Assembly (NCBI GenBank): GCA_015680685.1 | Contig: MNCI01028444.1 | Span: 412,497 to 476,496, forward strand | From: Gnetum montanum | Lineage: Eukaryota > Streptophyta > Gnetopsida > Gnetales > Gnetaceae | Reading direction: 5' to 3' | Length of the DNA stretch: 64,000 nt | Shown here: in pieces, positions 11,800 to 23,260 of the stretch | Numbering within the stretch: position 1 is the first letter of the stretch | Layout: each line of letters opens with the position of its first letter | Position numbers and translations under genes: made by a program | Notes under the pieces: generated by a model | Database searches by the model: none | What the model was told of the DNA's origin: nothing | The model's input: only the letters and a program-made list of their open reading frames with translations

Positions 11800-14010
11800 A
11801 AGAAACTAGAACACTTATTGACACTTCTTCTTTCTAATGCAAAAAATGTTGCAAAATTTTTCCTTTTCAACCTTGCAAGAGCACCTCCATAAATAAGATG
11901 TTAAATGTCTAACTTGTAGTTGCAAATGGTCTTTAGATTGATATAATTCTCAATAAGTCAAGGATCATGACATGAAGGGGAATAAACTTCTAATTAGATA
12001 TGGACTTAACCTACCATCCATGAACTAGGAAAGGTAGGGGAATCTATGGAAAATGATAAGTCTAAGTAATAGAATTGATGATATCTAATTGATGCAAATA
12101 AAAACTAAGCATAGAAATGAATTATAAGCGAGGTAAAATAAAATCTAAGTATAAGAATTATGTTTGAGTTGACTTAGAATAAAATATAAAACATAAACAA
12201 GAAGAATAATATGGGGAAAAAGGTTTTGATGTTCCCTTCCTAATGATTAATATGCTTTATTGACAAAATTTAAAGTTTTCCTCATATAGAGGGCCAAAAC
12301 AACAAAAGACGGTGAAAAATGTATGAGAGATAAAATTGACAATAAAGGCTTAGTTTATGAGCAAAGTAGAAGTTTTAGTAATAAAATTTCATCTTTGAAG
12401 GTAAAGATGTGAGTTGGAAAGCTCTAAACGTTGTTCAAAATTGATCCAGAGTAAAAAAAGAAGTTGTTTTGATGAACTATCTAAAAAGTAACACTAAAGC
12501 TGAAAAAATTCTAACTTTGGTGTAAGTGATGTTAATGCTAAAAAAACCTAACTTTGAAGCAGGTTACATGAACACTACCGAAGTAATGTTGACGTTGATG
12601 TTAACATTGGCATCAACAATAGTGTGTGAGTTCTTGGGGACTTAGGCATTGGACTGAACATGTGGACTACCACGAGGAGTTGCAATGGTTGTGGAGCACA
12701 TGGGAGATGTTGGAAAGGCAAGCACACATGTTCTTGATATGTAAAAATCCACAAAGTGCTCTAGATCTTAATAAACCTTCCCTAAATTTCAATTTTGATC
12801 TTGTATTTATAAGCCTAGGATTTCCAAATTTAACCCTAAAGTTAAGTATAGTTTACTAGAGTTCATTTTTGACAACTTGGAATGCAAAAATCTAGGCAAT
12901 GCACATGACATAGTGTTGATGCTAACATTAATGTCAATGTCATCACTTCAATATTATAAATTTTTCGCGTTTTTCATACTTCCAAGCCAAGATTGAGAGA
13001 TCATTTCTAACATCCAAGCTAATGTCAAATCAAGCCATGACAATGCTTATGGGATTTAAGGACCTCTTACACTTAGGGAAAGGTGTCAAATGCCAAACTT
13101 AATAACCTTATGGTGAAAAATGATATGTTTAGTAGTTGAGTTATGTTGATACGATGAAGCATCATTTTGTCAAGTGTATCAGTCAACTGAGATATTGTAG
13201 ATGCTACATTGCATCTATGTCAATGCATCCCTGTTGATGCATCTTAGTTAGTTGGGACATCATGGATGCTACATCGCATCTGCTATATCGTAGATGTTAT
13301 ATCATATTTGCTATAACTTAGCTACATCGATACAACCAAGTGAGTTAATGCATCCCCATCAATGCAATGTCTATATTTGCCTATAAGTATGTGAGCACCT
13401 GCCACATATTTAATACCATTTGGTCAATAGTGTGATCGAAATCTTGTAGTTTTCGCTTGTAATCTTAGCAAATAGTTAATGAGTGCCCACAATGTGGGTT
13501 TGAGTTAATTGTATAGCATCTTATTTGAGTGGCATTGTACCTAGACACATTTCATGAACAATAATAAGATCGAGATTGATTCATATTTATTACAACACTT
13601 TGACTTAGAATAGATTTACTTTTAATGCAATTTACTTAGCACTAGTGCTAATGCTTTAGCACTAGCCTTACAAAAATTTGCCTTTTAGATTTCAAGAACA
13701 CTTGTCAAAAATGCCAAAATTTAATGCATGTCATGCTTAAACTAAGGTAGACTAGTCGTTTGGGATCCTTAGAGTTGAAATTGAGGCATAGGAGTAGGTT
13801 TGGTGATGCTACCATTGGGGTGATGCTCCAAGGGTGATGTTGACACTAATGCCAACATTAGTATTAGCGTTACATGCAAGGAGTTAGAGAATTCTCACCT
13901 TCAGATTTGTCAAGATTGCCAAAACTTAATCCCATGTGTCTTGGGAACTAAAAATATGCCTTGTGGTGTTATTTTTGAGGACTTTAATGCTCAAGCTTAA
14001 CTAACACAAT
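11800..14010 (-). repeat. Element H LTR-like sequence, interrupted
   Basis: Shares blocks in the same order with 62460-63720: GTATTTATAAGCCTAGG versus GTATTTATAAGTCAAGGG, CAAGCCATGACAATGCTTATGGG, and GAGGACTTTAATGCTCAA. The TATA motif (CTTATAAATACAAG, minus strand, near 12810) points toward the minus-strand gag, as expected of a 5' LTR. It is rich in TGATGTTGACG/TTAGCATCA-type short repeats. Ends are not defined. Another LTR fragment occupies 13143-13640. Confidence 0.5.
13143..13640 (+). repeat. LTR fragment related to the A-D family
   Basis: Same order as the A LTR: degraded ATATCGTAGATG-type palindrome blocks (13190-13310), a TATA-like CCTATAAGTATG at 13380, a 'gtgcccacaatgtggg' block, TTATTTGAGTGGCATTGTACC and AATAAGATCGAGATT at 13562. 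The 3' third of an LTR is missing. It sits inside the H LTR-like sequence, whose parallel copy at 63000-63200 lacks it, so it is a later insertion. Confidence 0.55.
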
Positions 14011-14014
14011 GTCA

Positions 14015-15025
14015 AAGCCACACTTGTATTAGTTATTAGGAAACTGAAAAATGCGTATAGCAAGTAATTTGTTAAGGAATTGATTTGATGAAGGTTCTTC
14101 TTCATCTTCTTTCCCCCATTGTCTATAAGATAAATAATTTGCAACTACGTGTTTGGTTCCCTTTTAATCTATAATTGTGATGTCAAATTCTTGTAAGATG
14201 ATAAGTTATCATATAGTACAGGGCCTAGTTGTTGGCTTGTTCATGATAAATTTGATGGCATTGTGATAAGTATGTACATAAATAGGATAACCAAACATGT
14301 AATGTCTAAACTTCTGAAGCACATACACCACTGCTATTAGTTCTTTCTTAGTGGTGGTGTAATTAAGTTGTGCTCATATGATGCTTCAACTTGCCCAATA
14401 AATGTAATATGGGCATTTCTAATAATCTATTTGCGTAAGTGCAACACCCAATGCATAATTAGATACATCTATCGTTATGTGGAAAGACTTTGTTCAATTT
14501 GGTACCTAAAAAATAAGAGTTTTCAATAGTTTTTGCCTTAAAAGTTCAAAAGCTTTCTTACAATCTTTCATCCAGATGAATGGTGTATCTTTCTTAGTCA
14601 ATTCTACTATTAGTTTTTCTATGTTGGAGAAATTCTTAATAAACATTCTATAATACCTAATGTAACCAAGAAATGATCGAATGTCTTTGAAAACTTATCA
14701 TCATCATTAGTCAATGTCTTGTATAACCTTTATTTTATCTAGATCCCCCTTGAACCCATTTGCAGAAATTTTATGCCCCAGAACTATATCTTGTTAGACC
14801 ATAAGATGCATCTTTTAATAGTTGAGCTTAAGATTGGTTTCAACACATTGTTTTAATACTTGCTCAAGTTGATCAAAAGCCTGTTCTAAATTAGAACCAT
14901 AAGGGAAGAAGTTATCCATAAAGACCTTCATACTATTACCAATCTACTTTTGAAATATACTACGGATAAGTCTTTGAAACATTGCAAAAGCATTACAAAG
15001 ACCAAATGACATCTATTTGTATACA
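14015..15025 (-). pseudogene. Element H reverse transcriptase-RNase H remnant, minus strand
   Basis: On the minus strand from 15010 downward the reading is MSFGLCNAFAMFQRLIRSIF, then VFMDNFFPYGSNLEQAFDQL, the thumb/connection (FLGYIRYYRMFIKNFS) and RNase H (YTTTKKELIAVVYVLQKF, then RHYMFGYPIYVHTYHNAIKF). These are classic gypsy RT and RNase H blocks. The catalytic YVDD-type motif reads FMDN, so the enzyme is dead. The fingers of RT upstream and the integrase downstream are missing. There are several stops and shifts. Confidence 0.75.
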
Positions 15026-15404
15026 ATTATCAATCATACAAATCACAGAATATCATATTTAGTGGCCAATTGCAATTGTCAATGCATTAGACTTAATATT
15101 GGTACATCAACCACTCCAATATCCAGCTTCTTAGATCCTATAGCACGCAAGTTATGGTTAGAATGAACATATGATGATGATAGAAAGAAACATGATTTCT
15201 ATCTATGGCATAAAAAGTTTATTTCAAAATAAGAACTTAGTACCTATATCGTATAGTGTGCTTGAACAAGATTTCTACATATGTTGTTAAGGGAAGTACA
15301 ATCCTTGGTGAAAAATATCCTGCTAATTTAGCACATCTTATTTTCCTTAAGATGGAGTGTACATTTTAAGAGAAACTATTAAGCAAACCAACATTATCGT
15401 TCCT
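15026..15404. other. Unassigned sequence between H remnant and the low-copy region
   Basis: AT-rich, no open frame of note and no repeat matched elsewhere in the window. Confidence 0.4.
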
Positions 15405-15842
15405 CTACCTAATCAAAAAATTATGCAGACAAGCTAGAATTATGGGATATACTACTAACGTTATTAAGAGAGCCCAAAATGCATCGTAGGCTAGAATGAC
15501 TAAGCTTGTGCTAGCAAAGAAAAACCAAGTTAAAGCACCACCAAGTACTCCAAAAAGAATGGTGTCAACACCAATAGCAAACATTCCATGTAACATCTCT
15601 CTCCCTCTTAACAAAGGCCTTGTACTTTCAAGTGAACTCACGCCACTACAAATCCCAACATAGTTACAATACTGAACTTCAATATATACTCTATTTTTCT
15701 TGGGAAAAAAAACGAAAGTACAATAGAAGTACATTGAAGTTAAACCAAAGTTAACTTTATGATTTGGTTTTCCATCTGTAACACACCGAGGGAGGGAAAA
15801 TGCCCAGGTCATTGTTATCTTCACGAAGCGTTCGGCCAACAT
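15405..15842 (-). CDS. Hypothetical membrane-protein fragment
   Basis: An open frame of 145 codons with no recognised family. The first half has no clear character. The second half is strongly hydrophobic, with about two to three possible membrane segments (MFAIGVDTILFGVLGGALTW, FFFASTSLVILAYDAFW and ALLITLVVYPIILACLHNFL). The base composition is closer to the GH9 gene than to the surrounding repeats. It could be a last exon, a pseudogene piece or a chance frame; the ATG at 15842 has no supporting promoter signal. Confidence 0.25.
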   Translation of the reverse strand: MLAERFVKITMTWAFSLPRCVTDGKPNHKVNFGLTSMYFYCTFVFFPKKNRVYIEVQYCNYVGICSGVSSLESTRPLLRGREMLHGMFAIGVDTILFGVLGGALTWFFFASTSLVILAYDAFWALLITLVVYPIILACLHNFLIR

Positions 15843-17440
15843 TGAAGGATACAGGTAAACATAGAGACAATTTAAAGATCCATGTTAGTATTTTCAAATT
15901 ACAATTCAAGGCCCAGCCAGCCATATGACCAGACATCTACAAACAATACATGGCTGCATAAGCAGAAAAGCCGTATGCTACAGGCAGCATTTACGAAAAC
16001 GAAGAAAAGCAAGTGTAGCATTCAAAAATTTAAAGCTACTTTCGCACATTTGGAGGCATGTAATGAGTACCTCCAAGAACCCACCAGACACCGAGCTCAA
16101 AAAGTAAGAGAAAGCGTTGAAAGATTCCACATGGAATTTCTCTTTTTGTTGAAAGCCAGGTACCAAGGACAAAAGTACCAAATGCCGCCGATGATTACAA
16201 ATGTTTCATGCATCTTCTACCGTCGACAGTGGATTTGCAATTCGACGGTTAAATCAACTCCGAACACGTATATCGTACTTTTGTTAAAGGAAACCTGTTC
16301 GAGGATGATGTTTCTTACGTATGTTCCAGACACAGCCCGCCGCAGTGCTGGTGGAAGCTGGACCAGCCATAACGTTAGAGCCCACGATTTTCTCATTAAT
16401 GGACACAATTCAATTTGTTACTCATATCCATATCCTGGCTTGAGGCTTTAAACTTGCAGAGTGGATTGTCTTTCCAAAGAATTTTTAACCGTCAGTGTAT
16501 GGGTATCTCGAATGAATTTGGATTTGAATTTTATGAACTCTGTAGATCCTCTAAATTTATTGGACAATAAAAACATACCTTTTAACATTTGTGATAATCA
16601 ACCAAATTAGTAACTATATTGTACTCAAATGTCATCTTCCAGGATATTATAAAAAGTGATTTTTGAATGAAGTGCTTAACATAAGTATCCTCTGATTAGG
16701 AAGGGAGTACTCAAATGTCATCTTCCATCATTTACTGTGTCAAGGAAGGCTAATCCTCTGATTAGGAAGGGATCAGATTTAAGTCTCAAAACGTTCCCCG
16801 GATTTAATAAGTATCTAGTTTCGATTTCAATTAAGAAATAATTAAACGAGTAAATTGAAAGCACCGAGTTTAACCTTTCCGCTGTCCTTACGTCCGTGCT
16901 TATATCGACCTGTGCAATTCACGAGGGGATAAACATGCTGCAAAAAGTCATTTGTCTTTTATTATAATGAAGCAGTGACGTCTGGTTTGTTTGCGATGGG
17001 ACTATAGCTCTGTCGAAGTTGAATCCTGGCGAGTGGCCATACGAATACAATAAAACAAATAACGTGTTGCCGGATAAATTTAGAAAACAAAATGACGTCT
17101 CGTCTCGTCTGGCAACTGAGCAAAATGACGTAATATGTTTACGATAATTTTTATTCCAAATAATCCATTTGAGGACAGAGAAGAAGGAGACAAAGTATGG
17201 TACAATGGATGTTGTGTTGTGTTGTCGTGGGCTTCATTCTGAACAGGTCTGGAAATTGACGTCCATATGCTTGTATTTGAAAATTTTTGCTCTAAAAAAA
17301 GTTTAAAATTTTTAAATACTTGTATCTTGAATAGGTATTTTATAAACATGTCTATCATTTGCAAGGTATAAAAGAAGAGTGGTTATAAAATTAGTTTTAG
17401 TATTGTTGCTCTTATCATTTACTATATGTTTTCCAATTCA
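15843..17440. other. Low-copy intergenic sequence downstream of the GH9 gene
   Basis: At 15880-16450 several frames on both strands are open at once (the longest, 15882-16451 on plus, encodes no recognised motif), so it is left uncalled. Short direct repeats occur at 16621-16770 (GTACTCAAATGTCATCTTCC twice, TCCTCTGATTAGGAAGGGA twice). Otherwise nothing was seen. Confidence 0.4.
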
Positions 17441-17450
17441 ATGTGTTGTT

Positions 17451-17536
17451 CATTCAACCTATGCAATGAGATGAGAGATTTGAGATAATTTTTCATTCAA
17501 CCTATGCAATGAGATGCGAGATTTGAGATAATTTTT
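17451..17536 (+). repeat. Tandem duplication, two 43-bp units
   Basis: Unit starting CATTCAACCTATGCAATGAG occurs at 17451-17493 and again at 17494-17536, with one base difference (GATGAGAG versus GATGCGAG) visible. Confidence 0.9.
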
Positions 17537-17741
17537 CTTCATTTATCATGTTTTCACCTTTACTCTCTTAAATAATTAAGAATGTTTGAAATTTTCTTTT
17601 AATCTTCCAACCTTATCTTTATTTTCTTGATTTTAATTCTATGGTCAAAGTTTAATCATATACTCTCACATCGAATGTTTTGTTACGTTGCAAACCAAAC
17701 AAAAACAGAGATACTTTTTCTTAATTTAATGCATTATACAT

Positions 17742-17747
17742 TTTATT
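17742..17747 (-). terminator. Candidate polyadenylation signal of the GH9 gene
   Basis: AATAAA on the minus strand, about 340 bases past the stop codon, in an AT-rich stretch. It is a plausible 3' end signal; plant signals are loose, so the call is tentative. Confidence 0.3.
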
Positions 17748-18083
17748 AAAGACAATTTTTAAACACAACCGTACAGTGAATTTCCTTTCAGTGGCGCCCT
17801 GGCCGTCAATTTCCGACCCTGATTCCGAGGCCGCACCACACTCCACTAAACGATTATAACATAAATAAATTAATAAGCTGGGAAAGCGGTCAGCGTAGCC
17901 GCCCATGGGTGGCAGCCTGGCAGGTGAAACAGGTAACAACACAATACGTAAATGGCAGACCAACAACCAAATACGTGGGTACACATGCACTGAACATGAC
18001 GGCCCCGGCAGGGGGCATGGCCCACCACTGGAGACCTGAACGAAGAGTCAACTCAGAGTCAAGCAGACTGCAGAGATAGAGAG

Positions 18084-21000
18084 TCAAGAAGAGGAGGGGT
18101 TGGAGGCAAAGAAGGCGAGGGCGCCAACGAGAGGCGAGTTAATGTAAGTGGTGGGCTCCGACTGCCGGAAGTTGGGACGGGAGTCCTGGAAAGCGTCGTT
18201 GGCGTCGGGGCCGCCCACGACGGCGCCGACGAGAAGGTTGGGGTTGGCGTTGCTGGTGTTGTAGAAAAAGGTGGCGGCCGCGTCCTTGCATGGGAAGCTG
18301 GCCGGGTGATCGGAAACGGACGGCAGCGATGAGGCCCTGTGGTGGATCCGTTGCGGAAAATGGTCGCTGTAGCCTACCATGTAGGAGAGACCCACTGGAT
18401 TTGTGCCCAGGATGTAGTCCACCTGCCTCTTGGCCGCCGCCCTCAGCCGTGACGCCGTTATCTCGATGTTTCCGCAGTACACCGCCTGCGTCGACTCCTC
18501 CGTGTACTTGGCGTACACCAGCAGTAGCAGCGACAGCGCCGTCACGTCCTGCATGTTGCTCCCCTGCGTCTTGTATATCAGCCCTCCTGCTCGGTCAACG
18601 TTTGTGGGGATTAGAAGCTTTTTTTTTTCTTTTTTTAATGTAGATTTGAGGATTTGATTTAGAGTTGAAATTGCGGATTTTCGATTAGGTAGGTTGAAGA
18701 AGGAGAGTACGTGACGGTTTGTATGGCCGTTATTTCAAGTTCCATCGGACTTTTGCTTGATCGAAGCTGGAAGCATGGTTGACGTTGAAGTTGGATTTTT
18801 GGTTCCAAAGGGAATGTAATGTGTTCGTTTCTTGGGGTATCGGATGTCGTTCGGTAATTGGCTCATCTGTTAACCAAACAATGAAACATTTTGATTCCGT
18901 AATTCCTTCGTCATCTTAGGATACAGAGTGGTTGTTACGATGTAAGTCTCAAACGACCCTTCTGATTGATTGGATTCCGTGTTGTGCAGGGTAGGAAGAA
19001 AATAAAATTGCTGTGTTTTTTAAATTGAGGATGTGGGATTGCATGGATAAACAAAGATTCAAAGGGTCCAACAATTAGATAGATTGATGTAGCGAGTATC
19101 ACATGTTCAGACGAGGGGTATTGGCTGGGGCCTTGGGCCAATTAGGGGCCCTGGAATTTGACAGTCAAATGGCCATCTATGACATTTCAAACGGTATTAT
19201 AGCGTTTATTTTTATTTTGAATGTTATGAAATTAATCTATGTACATGATCAAAACGTATATATTCAGTTTGCAAAATTCTGAAATTCCAAGGATTAACTT
19301 ACCGGGAGTGTAGCTCACGTGGGGATAGCTGGACTCGGGGAGCAATGAGCAGACGAAGGAATCTGCCCGCAGCTTGTAGTCCTGAACAAACATCACTTTG
19401 TTCGACAGATACTCCTGCACATAATACAACAGCATTCACGGGTCGCACGAGAAGAAGAACGTACATGCATTTTCCCTGCTTGCACAGAAAGCAACAAACC
19501 CTTTTTGCGTTCTTCCGACCGAGTTACAGAGGATGGTGAAAACTTCATTAGTTCTTCAGTTACGGTGGGTGAAATTTTATGAAAGAGAAAACAATCAATA
19601 ATTATGGTGACGGATAGAGATGCTTACCTTGGAAACAAGAACATTGATGCCAGCGTGCTTGTTGTCCCAGCCGAACTCATTCATGGCGTCGCTCGCGCCA
19701 AACTTTTGGCCGTTGGTTTGCAGGTACTGCAAATATGAGTACTCTCCAGAGGCCCTGTGCAGCCAGGACGCGCCCCACAAAAGCTCATCCTGCGCGAAAA
19801 AAGAAAAAAAATCAAATCTATGCACATCAGCGTCAAATGCTCTTTCAACATCTCATTATGTTTTCTTGAACACTCTGAGCTCAACATGTTCCGCAAATCC
19901 AAAACAGCAATAAGTAATTCGGCCGTGGGCGGACCTGGTAGCCATCGAAATCGCAGTAGAAAGGGCACACAGCCGGCTTCAGGGAGCTGGAATCGCTGTA
20001 GGATCCCCTGTGAGTGTCCGCGAACTCGAACAACTTTGCAGACAAAGAACAGCACATGAAATTTAATTGGGGATACAAGAATTTAATGTGAGGCGTCGGA
20101 AGTTTTTTGATTCGGTTCAGGGAACAGGACAACAAAAACAGCACTAGTGCAGGAAAAGGTAGAATATTACTAAAGAAAACCGAAGAGTAAGTACCTGCGT
20201 TGCAGTGGCCAAGAGGCGTCGCGAATAGGCGAAGTCTGAGGATGCGAAAGCAATGGAGGCTGCCGCCAAAGCCGCCGCGGTTTCCGCGGCCACCTCAGAT
20301 CCTGGATTCTGCGCGTCCACGCTGTAAACTGTTCTTGGCGTGTCCATATCCTCTGGCCTCTCCCAGCACGCATGATCAGCGTTCGGATCACCCACCTGCC
20401 AAGACCAGATTCAGACCTTACCCACGTCAATTCCTGTACCAGTCGTTGCAGAAAAAGTGAAAAACAGAAACAAACAAGCGCACAAACAGGGCAGAAACGA
20501 ACACGGCCCCAAGACAGGGCAAATTAGCCACACAAGTTTCGGTGCATCGTTTTCCATCTGAGCCATATCATTTTTTGTGAGCGAGTTAAGATGAATTCAC
20601 GGATAACTGGGAATTAGTACATTTGTGTAACAGCAACATCCGGGAGTGAATCCAGACAGCACTGGAAATTTCCATGTTTCAAAAGTTCGGACTGATACAA
20701 TTTCGACATTGTAAGGAACTCTAAAGAAAATTTACAACTCGTGATCATTTAGAATTCAAAACCAGCGGAGAAACCAGCGTATCAATGCGGTTGAATCCAC
20801 CAAAAACGGAATGCTGAAAGGAAATCTACATTTGGGATTTGGTACCTGAAAGTAAAGTCTGTCGGGCAAGGCGGAGGCGGCCTTGAGGAAGAAATCTGTA
20901 CCCCAGCGAATGGCGTCCAGAGCATTGGACAGCTCTCCCGCCTGAGCCAATTCATCTCCGAACTCAATAACACTCCATGAAAGTGTAGTAATGGTGAATG

Positions 21001-21390
21001 CCATGGGGAATCCAAATTTGATGTTGTCCCCGGCGTCATAATATCCTCCCACCAAATCCACCTGCACAACAAACAAACACACACAAATGCAAAAACTTTC
21101 GTGTTAGAATTCCAACATATTCCAATAGATCCAAATTGGATGCAGCAACATCAGAATAATCCACATACAGAGGCGCTGAATCCATCCTGCAATGCGGAAT
21201 TGCGTCTCCAATTGATCCTCTGGTTCTGCGGCAGGTACCCTGAACGCTGCCCCTCGAAGAACATAATGCATTTGGAAAGTGCGCCTGCGTAATCATGATG
21301 CTGCTGAGCTCTGCAACAATGGCGGCCTGTCGAAATCACAGCAACCCAGCACAGCAGCATTAGCAGCATCCTCATCTTCAACATCACCAT
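18084..21390 (-). CDS. Endo-beta-1,4-glucanase, glycosyl hydrolase family 9 (secreted, class B type)
   Basis: Hydrolyses beta-1,4-glucans in the cell wall. Seven exons on the minus strand: 21390-21169, 21061-20846, 20395-20195, 20033-19935, 19789-19628, 19414-19303, 18586-18084. Introns are GT-AG; the first five are phase 0, the last phase 1. They join to 504 residues, the usual length for a GH9 enzyme without a carbohydrate module. Residues 1-28 look like a signal peptide ending HCCRA. DAGDN at 83-87 holds the catalytic-base aspartates. Signature 1 ends QRIHHR (His 419/420); signature 2 is FQDSRPNF...SEPTTYINS, with the proton donor Glu at 481. NTS at 447 is a possible glycosylation site. 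The start is the first ATG after an in-frame TAA; an upstream GTG at 21414 is not a plant start. No stop or frameshift: apparently functional. Which GH9 subclass it belongs to needs a tree. Confidence 0.95.
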
Positions 21391-21472
21391 TTTTTCTTCC
21401 GCCTCCAATTCCACAGCTCTGCAGAGCTCTTATGGCCGATCTGGGATACTGGGTTTGATGGGATATTATCTG

Positions 21473-21480
21473 CTTATATA
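21473..21480 (-). promoter_or_regulatory. TATA box of the GH9 gene
   Basis: TATATAAG on the minus strand, about 83 bases before the ATG at 21390. This puts transcription start near 21445 and gives a short leader of about 55 bases. Confidence 0.65.
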
Positions 21481-21482
21481 GG

Positions 21483-22399
21483 CTTTCTGAAACAGGAAAA
21501 CCGATAACAGACTCTGATAAAAACTGAAGGCGAATGCGCCGCTGTTATAACTGCTTAGCCGCTGGCTGGGACAAGATGTGAGGTCACTCACGAGCCATGC
21601 AGAGCCCTATGAATCTGGTTATCTGACAGAGCCACAGAGAGACAGAGAGACAAAGATGAGTTTAGAATGTATTGGCATTGTGCCTTCATATTCATGAGCT
21701 TACCCCAAATTCACACAGCATCCACCACAGTTAGTTACCTACCTGCTAAAATCCACACCTTCCCCAATCAGGCTAAGTGCAGTTACAGTTTTGTTTTTCT
21801 TATCGCTTGCGGCAGACTCCTGTAGGACCCGTGAATCAGGGCTTTCGCAATCCAGTTTTTTATTGCAGGTGAAAGCAGTCGTGCTCCTGCTTTCATGCAC
21901 AGTATTTGGGCTTTTTTGGGTAACGTTTTCTTTTGTTAATAATGAATTATGGGCACAAATCGCTGCTGCAGGTACAGTTAAATGGGTGAATGAATGGATC
22001 AGGACTTGCAGACAGGTTGGATAAGAAGAAAGGGAGGGCGATTTCGTGTCCAAATGCAGTGCTTGTTGCACAAGTTTTTTATGCTGCTCACGCATTTGCC
22101 TTTCCTGCACACCTCACCGGTTTCTAAATTTTGTCCAAATCTCAACAAGGAAAAACTGTTGGGTAATGTTTTTTTCTTTTGCCCTTGTGGCCTCATCACT
22201 GTTTTATGCACCCTATGTTCATTGTTCTAGGTGCCTTTTCGTTCATCTTTTACGCTTTCTAATACTAGGTAGATGCATTCAAAACAAAATGCTTTTGAGT
22301 GTTGGTTCCATTATTTGCTTTTGAGTGTTGTTCCATTTTTTTCCAAATACACTGTAAAGATTTTAACGCACGTGTGTTTAAAATGCAAATATGTCATTT
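21483..22399. other. Upstream region of the GH9 gene
   Basis: About 0.9 kb of low-copy sequence. Open pieces on both strands (21739-22110 minus, 21791-22324 plus) overlap each other and encode nothing recognisable. Probably promoter and intergenic DNA. Confidence 0.45.
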
Positions 22400-22483
22400 G
22401 GGTGCTGGTGTAAAATTGCCCGCTTATCTAAACGCATATGGTGATGATGTAAAATTGCCCTTTTATCTAAACGCATAGGTTAA
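22400..22483 (+). repeat. Imperfect tandem duplication, ~42-bp units
   Basis: The block GTAAAATTGCCCGCTTATC...AAACGCATA recurs as GTAAAATTGCCCTTTTATC...AAACGCATA immediately after, each preceded by TGGTG. Confidence 0.75.
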
Positions 22484-22494
22484 CTTTTTAGTAC

Positions 22495-23260
22495 TGAAAT
22501 GAAGAACACATGGTGTGTATGGAGGAATCTTTGGTAACCCATGCTTAAAAGGTGACATAAAAAGTGGGAGATGATCTTGAAAAAACACATGCCTTAATTG
22601 CAAATTCAAATCTACTACAATTAAAGAACAAGTGTGTTGGTGTGTATGGAGGAATCTTCAGCACCCATGCTTAAAAGAAGACATAAAAAGTGGGAAATGA
22701 TCTTAAAAAAACACATGCATTAATTGTAAATTCAAATCATTGGTGTTAGTACTTAAATGCATCTTAAAAAAACACATGCATTAATTGTAAATTCAAATTA
22801 TTGGTATTAGTACTGAAATGCATCTTACAAAAACACATGGATTAATTGCAAATTCAAATTATTGGTGTTAGTACTTAAATGCATCTTAAAAAAACACATG
22901 CATTTAATTGCAAATTCAAATCAATGGTGTTGGTATTGAAATGCATCTTAAAAAAGCACATGCATTAATTGCAAATTCAAATAAATGGTGTTATTACTAA
23001 AATGCATCTTAAAAAAAACACATGCATTATTTGCAAAGTCAAATCATTGGTGTTATTATTGAAATGCATCTTAAAAAAAATACATGCATTAATTGCAAAT
23101 TCAAATCATTGATGTTAGTACTAAAATAAAGAACAAGTGTGTTGGTGTGTATGGAGGAATCTTCAGTAACCCATGTTTACAAAGGTGACATAGAAAGTGG
23201 GAAATGATCACACAAAAATAAATGCACTAATTGTAAATTCAAGTCATTGGTGTTAGTACT
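22495..23260 (+). repeat. Minisatellite, ~60-bp units within a larger repeat
   Basis: About nine copies of a unit with the core AAAACACATGCATTAATTGC, then AAATTCAAATCATTGGTGTT, then AGTACTGAAATGCATCTTA. A longer unit (GTGTGTATGGAGGAATCTTC ... GACATAAAAAGTGGGAAATG) occurs near 22513, 22640 and 23135, flanking and overlapping the short ones. Element C is inserted at its right edge. Confidence 0.85.

Noticed and set aside
15882-16451. 189-codon open frame on the plus strand
   Set aside because: Frames on the minus strand are open over the same bases, no motif is recognisable and no promoter or splice context supports it.
18290-18657. Plus-strand open frames of 117 and 75 codons
   Set aside because: They lie antisense to GH9 exon 7 and are explained by its GC-rich codon use.
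19681-20460. Several open frames of 76-124 codons on both strands
   Set aside because: Shadows of GH9 exons 3-5 extended into introns; the conserved frame and splice sites give one consistent protein.
21391-21414. Start of the GH9 protein at 21414
   Set aside because: The codon there is GTG; the first ATG in frame is at 21390, and a signal peptide follows naturally from it.
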